Positions 17,461-27,555 are shown, counted from the stretch's first letter. The stretch: 64,000 nucleotides of DNA from Xenophilus arseniciresistens (GCF_028023875.1 NZ_JAQIPB010000001.1:806001-870000); one strand, 5' to 3'. Made by a program: numbers and translations. Notes: a model not told the origin generated them from the letters alone.

Positions 17461-18480
17461 ATGCCGATACCCGCACGCCGCCGCTGCCTTCAACTCATGC
17501 TGAGCGCCGCCGGCGCGGCCACCTGGAATGCCGCCGTGCCGCTGCGCGCCTTCGCCGCCCAGGGTGCCGGGCTGCCGGTGGACCAGGTGCAGATCTACTA
17601 CGGCTTTCCGGCCGGCAGTTCGGGCGATGCCGTGGCGCGCCGCATCGGCGAAAAGCTGGCCGGCTCGGCCTACACGCGCAAGGCGGCGGTGATCGAGAAC
17701 AAGACCGGCGCCGCCGGTCGCATCGCGCTGGAAAGCCTGAAGTCGGCGCCGGCCGACGGCACGGTGATGGCGCTGGCGCCGCTGGGCGCGATGACCATCC
17801 ACCCGTACACCTACAAGGTGCAGCGCTACCGCAACGAAGACTTCCAGGTGGTCGGTCGCGCGGCCGTCATGCACCACGGGCTGGCGGTCGGGCCGCTGGT
17901 GCCGGACAGCGTGAGGACGCTGAAGGACTTCCTGGCCTGGGCCAAGGCCAACCCGAGCAAGGCCGCCTTCGGCTCGCCCGGCGCCGGCTCCACGCCGCAC
18001 TTCATCGGCGCGCTGCTGGGCATCGACAGCGGGATCGAACTGCGCCACGTCCCCTACCGGGGCTCGGTGCCGGGCGTGACCGACACCGTCGGCGGGCAGA
18101 TCGCCGCCATGGTCACGCCCAGCGGCGACTACCTGCCCTTTCTGTCGGCCGGCAAGCTGCGCGTGCTGGCCACCTCGGGCAGCCGGCGCTCGCCCCATCT
18201 GCCACAGGTGCCCACCTTCGCCGAGCAGGGCTTTGCCGATCTGACGGTAGAGGAATGGTTCGGCTTCTACATGCCCGCCAAGACGCCGCCGCACATCGTG
18301 CAGGCCGCCAACGCCGCCATCAATGCCGCTCTGGGCGACCCGCGCGTGGCCGACAGCCTGGCCAGCCTGGGGCTGCTGGTCAAGGGCGGCACGCCGCAAG
18401 AAGCCGCCGCCGAACTCAAGGCCGACCACGAGCGCTGGGGCCCGCTGGTTCGCAAGATCGGGTTCACCACCGATTCCTGA
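17461..18480 (+). CDS. Bug/TctC-family periplasmic solute receptor (first of tandem pair)
   Basis: A 339-residue periplasmic binding protein with a signal peptide ending near RAFAA (the N-terminal ARRRCLQL is weakly Tat-like). Bug signatures seen: IYYGFPAGSSGDAVAR, IENKTGAAGRIA, NPSKAAFGSPGAGSTPHFIGALL, HVPYRGSVPGVTDTVGGQI and LPQVPTFAEQGF. These proteins bind small acids for tripartite tricarboxylate transporters, but no tctA/tctB is in the window. Operon position suggests that the ligand is an aromatic acid or ester. AGGAG precedes the ATG. It is highly similar along its length to the next gene, probably by tandem duplication. Confidence 0.9.
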   Translation: MPIPARRRCLQLMLSAAGAATWNAAVPLRAFAAQGAGLPVDQVQIYYGFPAGSSGDAVARRIGEKLAGSAYTRKAAVIENKTGAAGRIALESLKSAPADGTVMALAPLGAMTIHPYTYKVQRYRNEDFQVVGRAAVMHHGLAVGPLVPDSVRTLKDFLAWAKANPSKAAFGSPGAGSTPHFIGALLGIDSGIELRHVPYRGSVPGVTDTVGGQIAAMVTPSGDYLPFLSAGKLRVLATSGSRRSPHLPQVPTFAEQGFADLTVEEWFGFYMPAKTPPHIVQAANAAINAALGDPRVADSLASLGLLVKGGTPQEAAAELKADHERWGPLVRKIGFTTDS

Positions 18481-18527
18481 GCCTTGCGCCGAGCCCGCTC
18501 ATCCCATTCATCCACTAGGAGACAACC

Positions 18528-19517
18528 ATGTTCGAACGCCGCCATTTCCTGCACACCCTGGGCAGCGCTGCCGCACTGGCAGCCCTGTCGCCGATGTCCG
18601 CGCTCGCGCAGGCGCTGGACCAGGTCAAGATCATGTACGGCTTTCCGGCCGGCAGCGCGGGCGACAGCGTGGCCCGCCGCGTGGCCGAGAAGATCGGCGG
18701 CACGGCCTACAGCAAGAACCCGGGCTTCGTCGAGAACAAGCCCGGCGCGGGTGGCCGCATCGCGGTGGAAACGCTCAAGAACTCGCCGGCGGACGGCTCC
18801 GTGCTGACGCTGGCGCCGGTGTCCGCGCTCGCGGTGTATCCCTACATCTACCCCAAGCTCAGCTACAAGCCCGAGGAGGTGACGCAGGTCTCCATCGGCG
18901 CCATCATGTTCCACGGCCTGGCCGTGGGCCCGGCCGTGCCGGCCGAGGTGAAGACGCTCAAGGACTTCCTGGCCTGGGCCAAGGCCAACCCGGGCCAGGC
19001 CAGCTACGGCTCGCCGGGCGCGGGCTCCATGCCGCACCTGCTGGGTGCGCTGCTGGGCATCCGCTCGGGCGTGGACCTCAAGCATGTGCCCTACCGCGGC
19101 ACGGTGCCCAGCATCACCGACCTGGTGGGCGGCCAGATCGCCGCGGCCATGAACCCCAGCGGCGACTACCTGCAGTACATGAAGAGCGGCCGCGTGCGCG
19201 TGCTGGCCACCTCGGGCAGGAAGCGCTCGCCCTACCTGCCCGATGTGCCCACCTTCACCGAGCTGGGCTACCCCGACGTGACTTCGGAGGAATGGTTCGG
19301 CTTCTACGCGCCGGCCAAGACGCCGGCTGCCACGCTGGCCAACGCCAATGCCGCGATCACGGCCGCACTCAAGGACAAGACGGTGATCGATTCACTGGCC
19401 CTCGTCGGCCTGGTGGCGCATGGCAGCACGCCGCAGGAAATGGCGGCCGACCAGAAAGCCGAGTTCGAGCGCTGGGGCCCGCTGGTCAAGCAGATCGGCT
19501 TCACCGCTGAGTCATGA
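18528..19517 (+). CDS. Bug/TctC-family periplasmic solute receptor (second of tandem pair)
   Basis: A 329-residue paralogue of the preceding gene with the same order of motifs (MYGFPAGSAGDSVARR, VENKPGAGGRIAVETL, YGSPGAGSMPHLLGALLGI, HVPYRGTVPSITDLVGGQI, LPDVPTFTELGY). The signal peptide ERRHFLHTLGS...SALAQ carries a twin-arginine-like pattern, though Sec export is equally possible. An AGGAG ribosome site lies before the ATG at 18528. Its stop overlaps the start of the esterase gene (ATGA at 19514), linking them translationally. The ligand is unknown; hydroxycinnamate or an ester of it is an inference from context. Confidence 0.9.
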   Translation: MFERRHFLHTLGSAAALAALSPMSALAQALDQVKIMYGFPAGSAGDSVARRVAEKIGGTAYSKNPGFVENKPGAGGRIAVETLKNSPADGSVLTLAPVSALAVYPYIYPKLSYKPEEVTQVSIGAIMFHGLAVGPAVPAEVKTLKDFLAWAKANPGQASYGSPGAGSMPHLLGALLGIRSGVDLKHVPYRGTVPSITDLVGGQIAAAMNPSGDYLQYMKSGRVRVLATSGRKRSPYLPDVPTFTELGYPDVTSEEWFGFYAPAKTPAATLANANAAITAALKDKTVIDSLALVGLVAHGSTPQEMAADQKAEFERWGPLVKQIGFTAES

Positions 19518-21229
19518 CCTCCCCCCGTTGGACCGCCCTCGCCGCCGCGTTGGCGCTGGCTGCATGCGGCCACGCGCCGCAGGGCGCGGCACCCGCGCTG
19601 GCCGAAGCCCGCCCCGGCCCGCTGCAGCAGTGCGAGGCGCTGGCGCGCGGGGCGCTGCCGGCGGGCACGCGCCTCACGCGCACGCAAGCCGTGGCCGCCG
19701 CGCCAGCCACCGGCACCACGCCGGCCGTGCCCGCGCACTGCCTGGTGCAGGGCCAGCTCCACGAGCGCAGCAGCCCGGTCGACGGCCAGCGCTACGCGAT
19801 CGGCTTCGAGCTGCGCCTGCCGCAGGCCTGGAACGGGCGCTTCTTCCACCAGGTCAACGGCGGGCTGGACGGCGCGGTGGTGCCGGCCATGGGCGCCATC
19901 GGCGGCGGCGCGCCCACGCACACGGCGCTGCAACAGGGCTTTGCCGTCGTCAGCTCCGACGCCGGCCACAGCGGCGCGCAGAACCCGCGCTTCGGGCTCG
20001 ACCCGCAGGCGCGCATCAACTACGGCTACGGCGCGGTGGCCCAGCTCACGCCCGTGGCCAAGCAGCTGATCGCCAGCGCCTACGGGCGCGGGCCGGACCG
20101 TTCGTACATTGGCGGCTGCTCCAACGGCGGACGCCACGCCATGGTGGCCGCCGCGCGCCTGCCCGGCGAATACGACGGCGTGCTGGCCGGCAACCCCGGC
20201 TTCAACCTGCCGCGCGCGGCCGTCGCGCAGCTGTGGGGCGCCCAGCAGTGGGCCCCGCTGGCCACGGCGCGCACGCCGCAGGGCCAGCCCGAGCTGCAGA
20301 GCGCCTTCACGCCCGCGCAACTGGCGGCGGTGGCCCAGGGCGTGCGTGCGCGCTGCGATGCACTGGACGGCCTGGCCGACGGCATCGTGAGCGACGTGAA
20401 GGCCTGCCAGGCGCAGTTCGACCTGATGCGCGACGTGCCGGGCTGCACGCCCGGCGCCAGCAGCAGCGGCAGCAACGCCGGCAGCGCCTGCCTGGCGCCG
20501 GCACAGAAGGAGGCGCTGGCGCGCGTCTTCGCGGGTGCGCGCAACAGCCGCGGCCAGCCGGTCTACAGCAGTTTTCCCTTCGACCCGGGCATCACCGGCC
20601 AGGACTGGCGAAGCTGGAAGTTCGCCGCCCCGGCCACGCGCGACGCGGCGGCCGTGGCCTTCATCTTCGCGACGCCGCCGATGCATGAGCGCCCGCAAGG
20701 GCTGGACTTTGCACTGGGCTTCGACATGGACCGCGACGCGCCCAGCATCGGCGCCACGGCGGGCCTGTACACCGAATCGGCCCTGGACTTCATGCTGCCC
20801 CCGGCCGGCGACCTGCAGCCCCTGCGCCAGCGCGGCGCGCGCATGATCGTCTACCACGGCACGGCCGACGGCGTGTTCTCCTCCGACGACACGGCCCGCT
20901 GGTGGACGCAGCTGGACAGCGCCCACCAGGGCCGCGCGGCCAGCTTTGCGCGCTACTTCCCCGTGCCGGCCATGAACCATTGCCGCGGCGGCCCGGCCAC
21001 CGACCAGTTCGATCTGCTGACGCCACTGGTCGACTGGGTGGAGCGCGGCGTGGCCCCCCAAGCCGTGCCGGCCCGCGCGCGCGGCGCGGGCACGGCCAGC
21101 CCCAACCCCGAGGTGCCGGCCGACTGGTCGCCCACGCGCAGCCGACCGCTGTGCGCCTGGCCCGCCGTGGCGCGCTATCGTGGCGGCGACCCGGAGCTGG
21201 CGGCCAGCTTTGCCTGCAGCCCGTCCTGA
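19514..21229 (+). CDS. tannase/feruloyl esterase family lipoprotein
   Basis: A 571-residue alpha/beta hydrolase of the tannase/feruloyl esterase family. The N-terminus is a short signal with a lipobox (ALAACGH; Cys17), so it is probably anchored to the outer membrane and faces the periplasm or outside. Seen: nucleophile motif GGCSNGGRHAM (Ser in GCSxGG), DAGHSG, the Ca-binding-like C-D-A-L-D-G-L-A-D-G-I loop, the acid in YHGTADGVFSSDD, and MNHCRGG with the catalytic His next to the family's conserved Cys. It would release ferulate or similar acids from plant esters for the ligase encoded in the same operon. Confidence 0.9.
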   Translation: MTSPRWTALAAALALAACGHAPQGAAPALAEARPGPLQQCEALARGALPAGTRLTRTQAVAAAPATGTTPAVPAHCLVQGQLHERSSPVDGQRYAIGFELRLPQAWNGRFFHQVNGGLDGAVVPAMGAIGGGAPTHTALQQGFAVVSSDAGHSGAQNPRFGLDPQARINYGYGAVAQLTPVAKQLIASAYGRGPDRSYIGGCSNGGRHAMVAAARLPGEYDGVLAGNPGFNLPRAAVAQLWGAQQWAPLATARTPQGQPELQSAFTPAQLAAVAQGVRARCDALDGLADGIVSDVKACQAQFDLMRDVPGCTPGASSSGSNAGSACLAPAQKEALARVFAGARNSRGQPVYSSFPFDPGITGQDWRSWKFAAPATRDAAAVAFIFATPPMHERPQGLDFALGFDMDRDAPSIGATAGLYTESALDFMLPPAGDLQPLRQRGARMIVYHGTADGVFSSDDTARWWTQLDSAHQGRAASFARYFPVPAMNHCRGGPATDQFDLLTPLVDWVERGVAPQAVPARARGAGTASPNPEVPADWSPTRSRPLCAWPAVARYRGGDPELAASFACSPS

Positions 21230-21268
21230 CCGTTCCTTCCTCCGCCTTCCTCTTCCTGCCTGTGCCCG

Positions 21269-23011
21269 ATGGACTACGCCCCCCGCCCCGATGATTCGCT
21301 GTTCCTGATCGACACCGTGCTGGGGGCGCCGGCACAGCTGGCGGCCCTGCCGGCCTTCGCCGACAGCGCCGACGCCGCCCTGATGCGCCAGGTGCTGGAA
21401 GAGGCCGGCCGTTTCGTGGGCGAGGTGGTCGCGCCGCTGAACCGCACGGGTGACGAGATCGGCTGCCGCTTCGACAACGGCGCCGTGGTCTCGCCCCCGG
21501 GCTTCAAAGAGGCCTACCAGGCCTTCTGGCAGGCCGGCTGGCCCGCGCTGTCGGCGGCCGTGGAGGACGGCGGCCAGGGCCTGCCCGCGGTGCTCGACGC
21601 CGTGCTCTATGAATGGCTCTCGGGCGCCAACCACGGCTTCACCATGGCGCCGGGCCTGCTGCATGGCGCCTATGAATGCCTCAGGCATCACGGCAGCGAA
21701 GAACTGAAAGCGCGCTACCTGAGCAAGATCGCCACCGGCGAATGGCTGGCCACCATGGCGCTGACCGAAGCCCACGCGGGCAGCGACCTGGGCCGCGTGC
21801 GCACGCGCGCCACCCCGCAGGCCGACGGCAGCGTGCTGCTCAGTGGCAGCAAGATCTTCATCTCCGGCGGCGAGCACGACCTGACGGACAACATCGTGCA
21901 CCTGGTGCTGTGCCGCCTGCCCGATGCGCCCGAGGGGCCCAAGGGCCTGTCGCTGGTGCTGGCGCCCAAGGTGCTGGAAGACGGCACGCGCAACGCCATC
22001 CATTGCGAGCGCATCGAGGAGAAGATGGGCCTGCACGGCAGCCCCACCTGCGTGCTGCGCTTCGACGAGGCGCGGGGCTGGCTGGTGGGCGAGGCCGGCA
22101 AGGGCCTGAACGCCATGTTCGTGATGATGAACGCGGCGCGCCTGCATGTGGCGCTGCAGGGCATCGGCACGCTGGACGCAGCCTGGCAGAAGGCCCATGC
22201 CTACGCGCAGGAGCGCCAGCAGATGAGAGTGCCCGGCGCCACGGGCGCTGAGCCCAGCCTGATCGCCGAGCACCCGGCCATCGCGCGCATTCTGGACACG
22301 CAGCGCGCCTGGATCGACGGCGGGCGCCTGATCGCCTACCGCACCGGCCTGCAACTGGACCTGGCGCGCCATGCGCCCGAGCCCAAGCTGCGCGAGCGCG
22401 CGCAGCGCTGGTGCGCCCTGGTCACGCCCATCCTCAAGGCCGCCTGCACGCAGCAGGGCTTCGAGGGCGCGAGTGCCTGCCTGCAGGTCTTCGGCGGGCA
22501 TGGCTACGTGCGCGAATGGGGCGTGGAGCAGCATGTGCGCGACGTGCGCGTGGCCATGATCTACGAGGGCACCAACGAGATCCAGGCCATCGACCTGCTG
22601 GTGCGCAAGGTGCTGCCCGACGGCGGCGCCGCCCTCTCGGCCGTGCTGCTGGAACTGCGCGACGAGCTGGACGCCTCGCGCGAGGCCGACGCCGACGCGC
22701 AGCGCCGCCTGGCGCAACTGCGCTACCTGGGCACCAGCGTGGCGATGGCCGCGCAGGCCAACCCGCGCCTGCCCTATGAGGTGGCAGACGACTTCCTGCG
22801 CGTGACCATGCTGGGCCTGATGGCCTGGGCCTGGGCCCGCATCGAAGCCCACAGCGGCACCGACGATGCGCGCTGGCAGGCGCCCGCCGCCGCCTTCCGC
22901 CGCCATGTGCTGCCGGAGTTCGAGATGCGCCTGGGGCTGGTCAAGCGCGCCGCCGAAGGTGTGCTGGGCGCGCATGCGCAGCCGCCGGGCGCCGCCCTCG
23001 CGCGACAATGA
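21269..23011 (+). CDS. acyl-CoA dehydrogenase (FadE-like, long form)
   Basis: A 580-residue FAD enzyme. Seen: the N-terminal helical domain, FAD-contact strand MALTEAHAGSDLGRVRTRA, SGSKIFISGGEHDLT, the substrate loop MGLHGSPTCVLRFDEA and the C-terminal QVFGGHGYVREWGVEQHVRDVR followed by YEGTNEIQAIDLL, whose Glu is the usual catalytic base in this subgroup. An extra C-terminal domain beyond residue 450 is typical of the ~590-residue class. In this operon it could oxidise dihydro-hydroxycinnamoyl-CoA to the cinnamoyl-CoA level, widening the substrate range to phenylpropionates; that is inference. Confidence 0.9.
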   Translation: MDYAPRPDDSLFLIDTVLGAPAQLAALPAFADSADAALMRQVLEEAGRFVGEVVAPLNRTGDEIGCRFDNGAVVSPPGFKEAYQAFWQAGWPALSAAVEDGGQGLPAVLDAVLYEWLSGANHGFTMAPGLLHGAYECLRHHGSEELKARYLSKIATGEWLATMALTEAHAGSDLGRVRTRATPQADGSVLLSGSKIFISGGEHDLTDNIVHLVLCRLPDAPEGPKGLSLVLAPKVLEDGTRNAIHCERIEEKMGLHGSPTCVLRFDEARGWLVGEAGKGLNAMFVMMNAARLHVALQGIGTLDAAWQKAHAYAQERQQMRVPGATGAEPSLIAEHPAIARILDTQRAWIDGGRLIAYRTGLQLDLARHAPEPKLRERAQRWCALVTPILKAACTQQGFEGASACLQVFGGHGYVREWGVEQHVRDVRVAMIYEGTNEIQAIDLLVRKVLPDGGAALSAVLLELRDELDASREADADAQRRLAQLRYLGTSVAMAAQANPRLPYEVADDFLRVTMLGLMAWAWARIEAHSGTDDARWQAPAAAFRRHVLPEFEMRLGLVKRAAEGVLGAHAQPPGAALARQ

Positions 23012-23018
23012 GCGCACG

Positions 23019-23513
23019 ATGCCAGCCGCACCCCGCAAGAAGACTGCCGCCACCCCCTCTGCCGCTGCGCCCGCGCCCGCCCCCGAGCGGCTGGAAGCCG
23101 GCACCCTCGAAGCCCTGATCGGCTACAACACGCGCCGCGCCTACAGCGTGATCAGCGCGCTGTTCTTCGAACGCATGGCGCCCTACGGGCTCAAGCAGGT
23201 CGAGTACTCGGTGCTGGCGCTGCTGGCCCACAACCCCGGCGCCACCTCGCGCCAGTTGTGCGCCACCCTGGACATCCTGCCGCCCAACCTGGTGAGCCTG
23301 ATCTCTGCGCTGGACCGGCGCGGCCTGATCGAGCGCCGCCCGCACCCGCGCGACGGCCGCGCCATCGGCCTGCACCTCACGGCCGCGGGCCTGGCATTGG
23401 CGCAGGAAACCGAGCAGGTCGTGATCGAGCTGGAAAGCGACGCCGCAGACGCGCTGACGGCGCGCGAACGCGAGACGCTGCGGAACCTGCTGCAGAAGCT
23501 GTACAAGGCATAG
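23019..23513 (+). CDS. MarR-family transcriptional regulator of the hydroxycinnamate operon
   Basis: A 164-residue winged-helix regulator. After an Ala/Pro/Lys-rich tail come the dimerisation helices (NTRRAYSVISALFFERMAPYGL), the recognition helix-turn-helix (TSRQLCATLDILPPNLVSLISALDRRGLIERR) and the wing (HPRDGRAIGLHLTAAG). It is the last gene of the operon, 7 bp after the dehydrogenase, so it is probably autoregulated. By analogy with CouR and other MarR repressors of hydroxycinnamate genes, the expected effector is a hydroxycinnamoyl-CoA. The candidate operator is the palindrome at 13789-13807. ATG at 23019 is chosen over an upstream start inside the previous gene. Confidence 0.88.
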   Translation: MPAAPRKKTAATPSAAAPAPAPERLEAGTLEALIGYNTRRAYSVISALFFERMAPYGLKQVEYSVLALLAHNPGATSRQLCATLDILPPNLVSLISALDRRGLIERRPHPRDGRAIGLHLTAAGLALAQETEQVVIELESDAADALTARERETLRNLLQKLYKA

Positions 23514-23636
23514 GCATCCGGGTGGTCTGCGAAGGCCCTGCCCTAAAATCCTGTCCTTCCTTCGCCTGCCGCGCGGCAGCTTGCCGGCCCATGCCGGCAG
23601 CCGACGATGTGCGCGGCCTCCCCCGTCTGGATTCCC

Positions 23637-26534
23637 ATGAGCGACACCCCCGAACAACCGGGCCTGGCCGGCCTGTCCAAGTCCTTTGAACCCGCAGCCC
23701 TCGAAGCCCACTGGGGCCCCGAGTGGGAAAAGCGCGGCTACGCGAAGGCCGGCTTTCGCGGCACGCAGCAACCCCAGGAAGGCGCACCCTCCTTCTCGAT
23801 CCAGCTGCCGCCGCCGAACGTGACGGGCACGCTGCACATGGGCCATGCCTTCAACCAGACCATCATGGACAGCCTCACGCGCTACCACCGCATGGCGGGC
23901 GCGAACACGCTGTGGGTGCCGGGCACCGACCATGCGGGCATTGCCACGCAGATCGTGGTGGAGCGCCAGCTGCAGGGCCAGGGCCAGAGCCGCCATGACC
24001 TGGGCCGCAAGAACTTCGTCTCGCGCGTGTGGGAGTGGAAGCAGCAGTCGGGCAACACCATCACCAACCAGATGCGCCGCATGGGCGACACGGTGGACTG
24101 GAGCCGCGAATACTTCACCATGGACGACAAGCTGTCCAAGGTGGTGACCGAGACCTTCGTGCGCCTGTACGAGGAGGGCCTGATCTACCGCGGCAAGCGC
24201 CTGGTGAACTGGGACCCGGAGCTCAAGAGCGCCGTGAGCGACCTCGAAGTGGAAAGCGAGGAGGAAGATGGCTTCCTCTGGCACATCGCCTACCCGCTCG
24301 AAGACGGCAGCGGCAGCCTGACGGTGGCCACCACGCGCCCCGAGACCATGCTGGGCGACGTGGCCGTGATGGTGCACCCCGAGGACGAGCGCTACACCGC
24401 GCTGATCGGCAAGCAGGTGCGCCTGCCGCTGGTCCAGCGTCTGATCCCCATCATTGCCGACGACTACGTGGATCGCGAGTTCGGCACCGGCGTGGTGAAG
24501 GTCACGCCGGCGCACGACACCAACGACTATGCGGTGGGCCAGCGCCATGGCCTGCCCATGATCAGCGTGCTGACGCTGGACGCAAAAATCAACGAGAACG
24601 CGCCTGAAAAGTACCGCGGGCTGGACCGCTTCGTCGCGCGCAAGGCCGTGGTGGCCGACCTGGAAGCGGCCGGCGCGCTGGTCGAGACCAAGAAGCACAA
24701 GCTGATGGTGCCGCGCTGCGCGCGCACGGGCCAGGTGATCGAACCCATGCTGACGGACCAGTGGTTCGTGGCGATGAGCAAGCCCAGCGAGAAGGAGCCG
24801 GGCGGCAAGTCCATCGCGCAAAAGGCCATCGATGCCGTGCAGTCGGGCGAAGTGCGCTTCGTGCCCGAGAACTGGGTCAACACCTACAACCAGTGGATGA
24901 ACAACATCCAGGACTGGTGCATCAGCCGCCAGCTCTGGTGGGGCCACCAGATCCCGGCCTGGTACGACGAGGACGGCAAGGTGTACGTGGCGCGCAGTGA
25001 GGAAGATGCGCGCCAGCAGGCCCCGGGCAAGGCGCTCACGCGCGACGAGGACGTGCTGGACACCTGGTATTCGTCGGCGCTGGTTCCTTTCTCCTCGCTG
25101 GGCTGGCCCCAGGCGCTGGACGACAAGAACGCGCTGAAAGACTACGACCTCTACCTGCCCTCCACCACGCTGGTCACGGGCTACGACATCATCTTCTTCT
25201 GGGTCGCCCGGATGATCATGATGACCACGCACTTCACGGGCCGCGTGCCCTTCAAGCACGTGTACATCCACGGCCTGGTGCGCGACGCGCAGGGCAAGAA
25301 GATGTCCAAGTCCGAAGGCAACGTGCTCGATCCGGTGGACCTGATCGACGGCATTGCGCTGGAGCCGCTGCTGGACAAGCGCACCACCGGCCTGCGCAAG
25401 CCCGAGACCGCCCCCAAGGTGCGCAAGCAGACCGAGAAGGAATTCCCGGAAGGCATCCCGGCCTATGGCGCCGATGCGCTGCGCTTCACCTTCGCGGCGC
25501 TGGCCTCACTGGGCCGCAGCATCAACTTCGACTCCAAGCGCTGCGAGGGTTATCGCAACTTCTGCAACAAGCTGTGGAACGCCACGCGCTTCGTGCTGAT
25601 GAATTGCGAAGGGCAAGATTGTGGGCTGAAGGAGCACACCAAAGCCGAATGCCAGCCCGGCGGTGCCGCGCACGGCTACATGCACTTCAGCCAGGCCGAC
25701 CGCTGGATCGCCTCGCAGCTGCAGCGCGTGGAAGCCGAAGTGGCGCAGGGCTTTGCCGACTACCGCCTGGACAACGTGGCCAACGCCATCTACCAGTTCG
25801 CGTGGGACGCCTTCTGCGACTGGTACCTGGAAATCGCCAAGGTGCAGATCCAGACCGGCAACGAGGCCCAGCAGCGCGGCACGCGCCGCACCCTGATCCG
25901 CACGCTGGAGGCGCTGCTGCGCCTGGCGCACCCGATCATCCCCTTCATCACCGAGGAGCTGTGGCAGAAGGTCGCCCCGGTGGCCGGGCGGGCGGGCGAG
26001 TCCATCATGGTTGCGGCCTACCCCGTGGCGCAGCCCGAGAAGATCGACGAAGCGGCCGAAGCCCACGTGCTCAGGCTCAAGTCGCTGGTGGCGGCCTGCC
26101 GCACGCTGCGCGGCGAGATGAACGTCTCTCCCGCACAGCGACTGCCGCTGTTCGCGCTGGCCGAAAGCCCGGCCGAGGCCGAGTTCCTGCAGGGCGCCGC
26201 CAGCGTGCTGCAGGCGCTGGCCAAGCTCAGCGAAGTGAAGGTCTTCACCGACGAGGCCGCCTGGGCTGCAGCAGCGCAGGCCGCGCCCGTGGCCGTGGTG
26301 GGCGGTGCGCGCCTGGCGCTGCATGTGGAGATCGACGTGGCCGCCGAGCGCGTGCGCCTGGGCAAGGAGATCGCGCGGCTGGAGGGCGAGATCGCCAAGG
26401 CCAACGGCAAGCTGGGCAACGAATCCTTCGTGGCACGGGCCCCGGCGGCCGTCATCGAGCAGGAAAAGCAGCGCCTGGCGGACTTTTCGGCGGCCCTGAC
26501 GCGCCTGCAGGCCCAGTTGCAGCGCCTTGGCTGA
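23637..26534 (+). CDS. valS: valyl-tRNA synthetase
   Basis: A class Ia synthetase charging tRNA-Val, 965 residues, full length. Seen: the HIGH-equivalent [13 protein letters not shown] (~residue 65), the CP1 editing domain with [22 protein letters not shown] and THDTNDY-like HDTNDYAVG, the KMSKS loop [11 protein letters not shown], the anticodon-binding domain and a C-terminal coiled coil ([23 protein letters not shown]). ATG at 23637 (MSDTPEQPG) is preferred; an in-frame start at 23607 adds 10 residues. A TAAAAT -10-like box lies at 23544-23549, without a clear -35. Confidence 0.97.
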   Translation: MSDTPEQPGLAGLSKSFEPAALEAHWGPEWEKRGYAKAGFRGTQQPQEGAPSFSIQLPPPNVTGTLHMGHAFNQTIMDSLTRYHRMAGANTLWVPGTDHAGIATQIVVERQLQGQGQSRHDLGRKNFVSRVWEWKQQSGNTITNQMRRMGDTVDWSREYFTMDDKLSKVVTETFVRLYEEGLIYRGKRLVNWDPELKSAVSDLEVESEEEDGFLWHIAYPLEDGSGSLTVATTRPETMLGDVAVMVHPEDERYTALIGKQVRLPLVQRLIPIIADDYVDREFGTGVVKVTPAHDTNDYAVGQRHGLPMISVLTLDAKINENAPEKYRGLDRFVARKAVVADLEAAGALVETKKHKLMVPRCARTGQVIEPMLTDQWFVAMSKPSEKEPGGKSIAQKAIDAVQSGEVRFVPENWVNTYNQWMNNIQDWCISRQLWWGHQIPAWYDEDGKVYVARSEEDARQQAPGKALTRDEDVLDTWYSSALVPFSSLGWPQALDDKNALKDYDLYLPSTTLVTGYDIIFFWVARMIMMTTHFTGRVPFKHVYIHGLVRDAQGKKMSKSEGNVLDPVDLIDGIALEPLLDKRTTGLRKPETAPKVRKQTEKEFPEGIPAYGADALRFTFAALASLGRSINFDSKRCEGYRNFCNKLWNATRFVLMNCEGQDCGLKEHTKAECQPGGAAHGYMHFSQADRWIASQLQRVEAEVAQGFADYRLDNVANAIYQFAWDAFCDWYLEIAKVQIQTGNEAQQRGTRRTLIRTLEALLRLAHPIIPFITEELWQKVAPVAGRAGESIMVAAYPVAQPEKIDEAAEAHVLRLKSLVAACRTLRGEMNVSPAQRLPLFALAESPAEAEFLQGAASVLQALAKLSEVKVFTDEAAWAAAAQAAPVAVVGGARLALHVEIDVAAERVRLGKEIARLEGEIAKANGKLGNESFVARAPAAVIEQEKQRLADFSAALTRLQAQLQRLG

Positions 26535-26605
26535 CAACGAATGAGGACGGGCGTCCTCTACGATAGGCAGCCCGTCTTCTGTTTTCCACTTCTTCGTACC
26601 GACTC

Positions 26606-27493
26606 ATGCCCACTTCGACGCGCATCCGCAAGGCTGTCTTCCCCGTTGCCGGCTTCGGCACCCGCTTCCTTCCGGCCACCAAGGCGCAGCCCAAGGAAAT
26701 GCTGCCGGTGGTGGACAAGCCGCTGATCCAGTACGCCGTCGAAGAGGCCTACGCGGCCGGCATCCGCGACATGATCTTCGTCACCGGCCGCAACAAGCGG
26801 GCCATCGAAGACCATTACGACACGGCCTACGAGCTGGAAAGCCAGCTCGAGGCCAGCGGCAAGGACGCGCTGCTGCACATCGCCCGCTCGGTCGCGCCCG
26901 AGGACATGACCTGCTCCTATGTGCGCCAGCCGCGCATGCTGGGCCTGGGCCACGCCGTGCTGTGCGCCGAGCACCTGGTGGGCGATCAGCCCTTTGCCGT
27001 GCTGCTGGCCGATGACCTGATGGTCGGCCCCAAGGGCGGCGAAGGCGTGCTCGCGCAGATGGTTCGCAACTTCAACAACCTGGGCGGCTCGGTGCTGGCG
27101 GTGCAGGAAGTGCCGCTGGACCAGGTCAAGCGCTACGGCATCGTGGCCGGCGACGCCATGGGCAACAGCCTGACCAAGGTCAGCGCCATGGTCGAGAAGC
27201 CCTCGCCCGAGAAGGCGCCCTCGCGCCTGGGCGTGGCCGGCCGCTACATCCTCACGCCCGGCGTGTTCGACGAGATCCGCAACCAGCCCAAGGGCGCGGG
27301 CGGCGAGATCCAGCTGACCGACGGCATCGCCTCGCTGCTGAAGAAGGAGAGCGTGTATGCCTATGCCTACCAGGGCACGCGCTACGACTGCGGCGCCAAG
27401 GAAGGCTTCCTGCAGGCCACCGTGGAGCTGGCCCTGGCGCACGCCGAAGTCGGGGACTCCTTCCGCGACTACCTGCGCACGCTCAAGCTCTGA
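26606..27493 (+). CDS. galU: UTP-glucose-1-phosphate uridylyltransferase
   Basis: Makes UDP-glucose from UTP and glucose-1-phosphate, feeding surface polysaccharide synthesis. In 295 residues it has the nucleotidyltransferase signature [18 protein letters not shown] followed by [20 protein letters not shown], then [18 protein letters not shown] (sugar-phosphate binding), GRYILTP and a C-terminal [13 protein letters not shown]. It starts 71 bp after valS and ends at a good rho-independent terminator. It is a plausible precursor supplier for the polysaccharide locus at the right end of the window. Confidence 0.96.
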   Translation: MPTSTRIRKAVFPVAGFGTRFLPATKAQPKEMLPVVDKPLIQYAVEEAYAAGIRDMIFVTGRNKRAIEDHYDTAYELESQLEASGKDALLHIARSVAPEDMTCSYVRQPRMLGLGHAVLCAEHLVGDQPFAVLLADDLMVGPKGGEGVLAQMVRNFNNLGGSVLAVQEVPLDQVKRYGIVAGDAMGNSLTKVSAMVEKPSPEKAPSRLGVAGRYILTPGVFDEIRNQPKGAGGEIQLTDGIASLLKKESVYAYAYQGTRYDCGAKEGFLQATVELALAHAEVGDSFRDYLRTLKL

Positions 27494-27516
27494 GGGCCAC
27501 GCGCCTGCGGCCCACG

Positions 27517-27546
27517 AGCCCGGCCTTGCGCCGGGCTTTTCTTCTT
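27517..27546 (+). terminator. rho-independent terminator after galU
   Basis: Perfect 8-bp stem AGCCCGGC (27517-27524) / GCCGGGCT (27530-27537) with loop CTTGC, followed by a T-rich tract TTTCTTCTT. It lies between the convergent galU and tusA-like genes. Confidence 0.85.
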
Positions 27547-27555
27547 GTGCGCGGC

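Noticed and set aside
17461-18527. Firm assignment of the tandem Bug receptors as Tat substrates
   Set aside because: The twin-arginine-like patterns are incomplete and Bug receptors are normally Sec-exported; left as a possibility only.
19304-23104. A 1266-codon open frame on the minus strand opposite the esterase, acyl-CoA dehydrogenase and receptor genes
   Set aside because: Its translation is His/Arg/Gly/Ala-rich with no recognisable domain, and the plus-strand genes beneath it have clear family motifs. Long antisense frames are expected at this GC content.
26543-26580. Possible terminator between valS and galU (GAGGAC...GTCCTC and GACGGGC...GCCCGTC pairings)
   Set aside because: The two pairings compete, and neither is followed by a clean T-run; co-transcription of the two genes is at least as likely.
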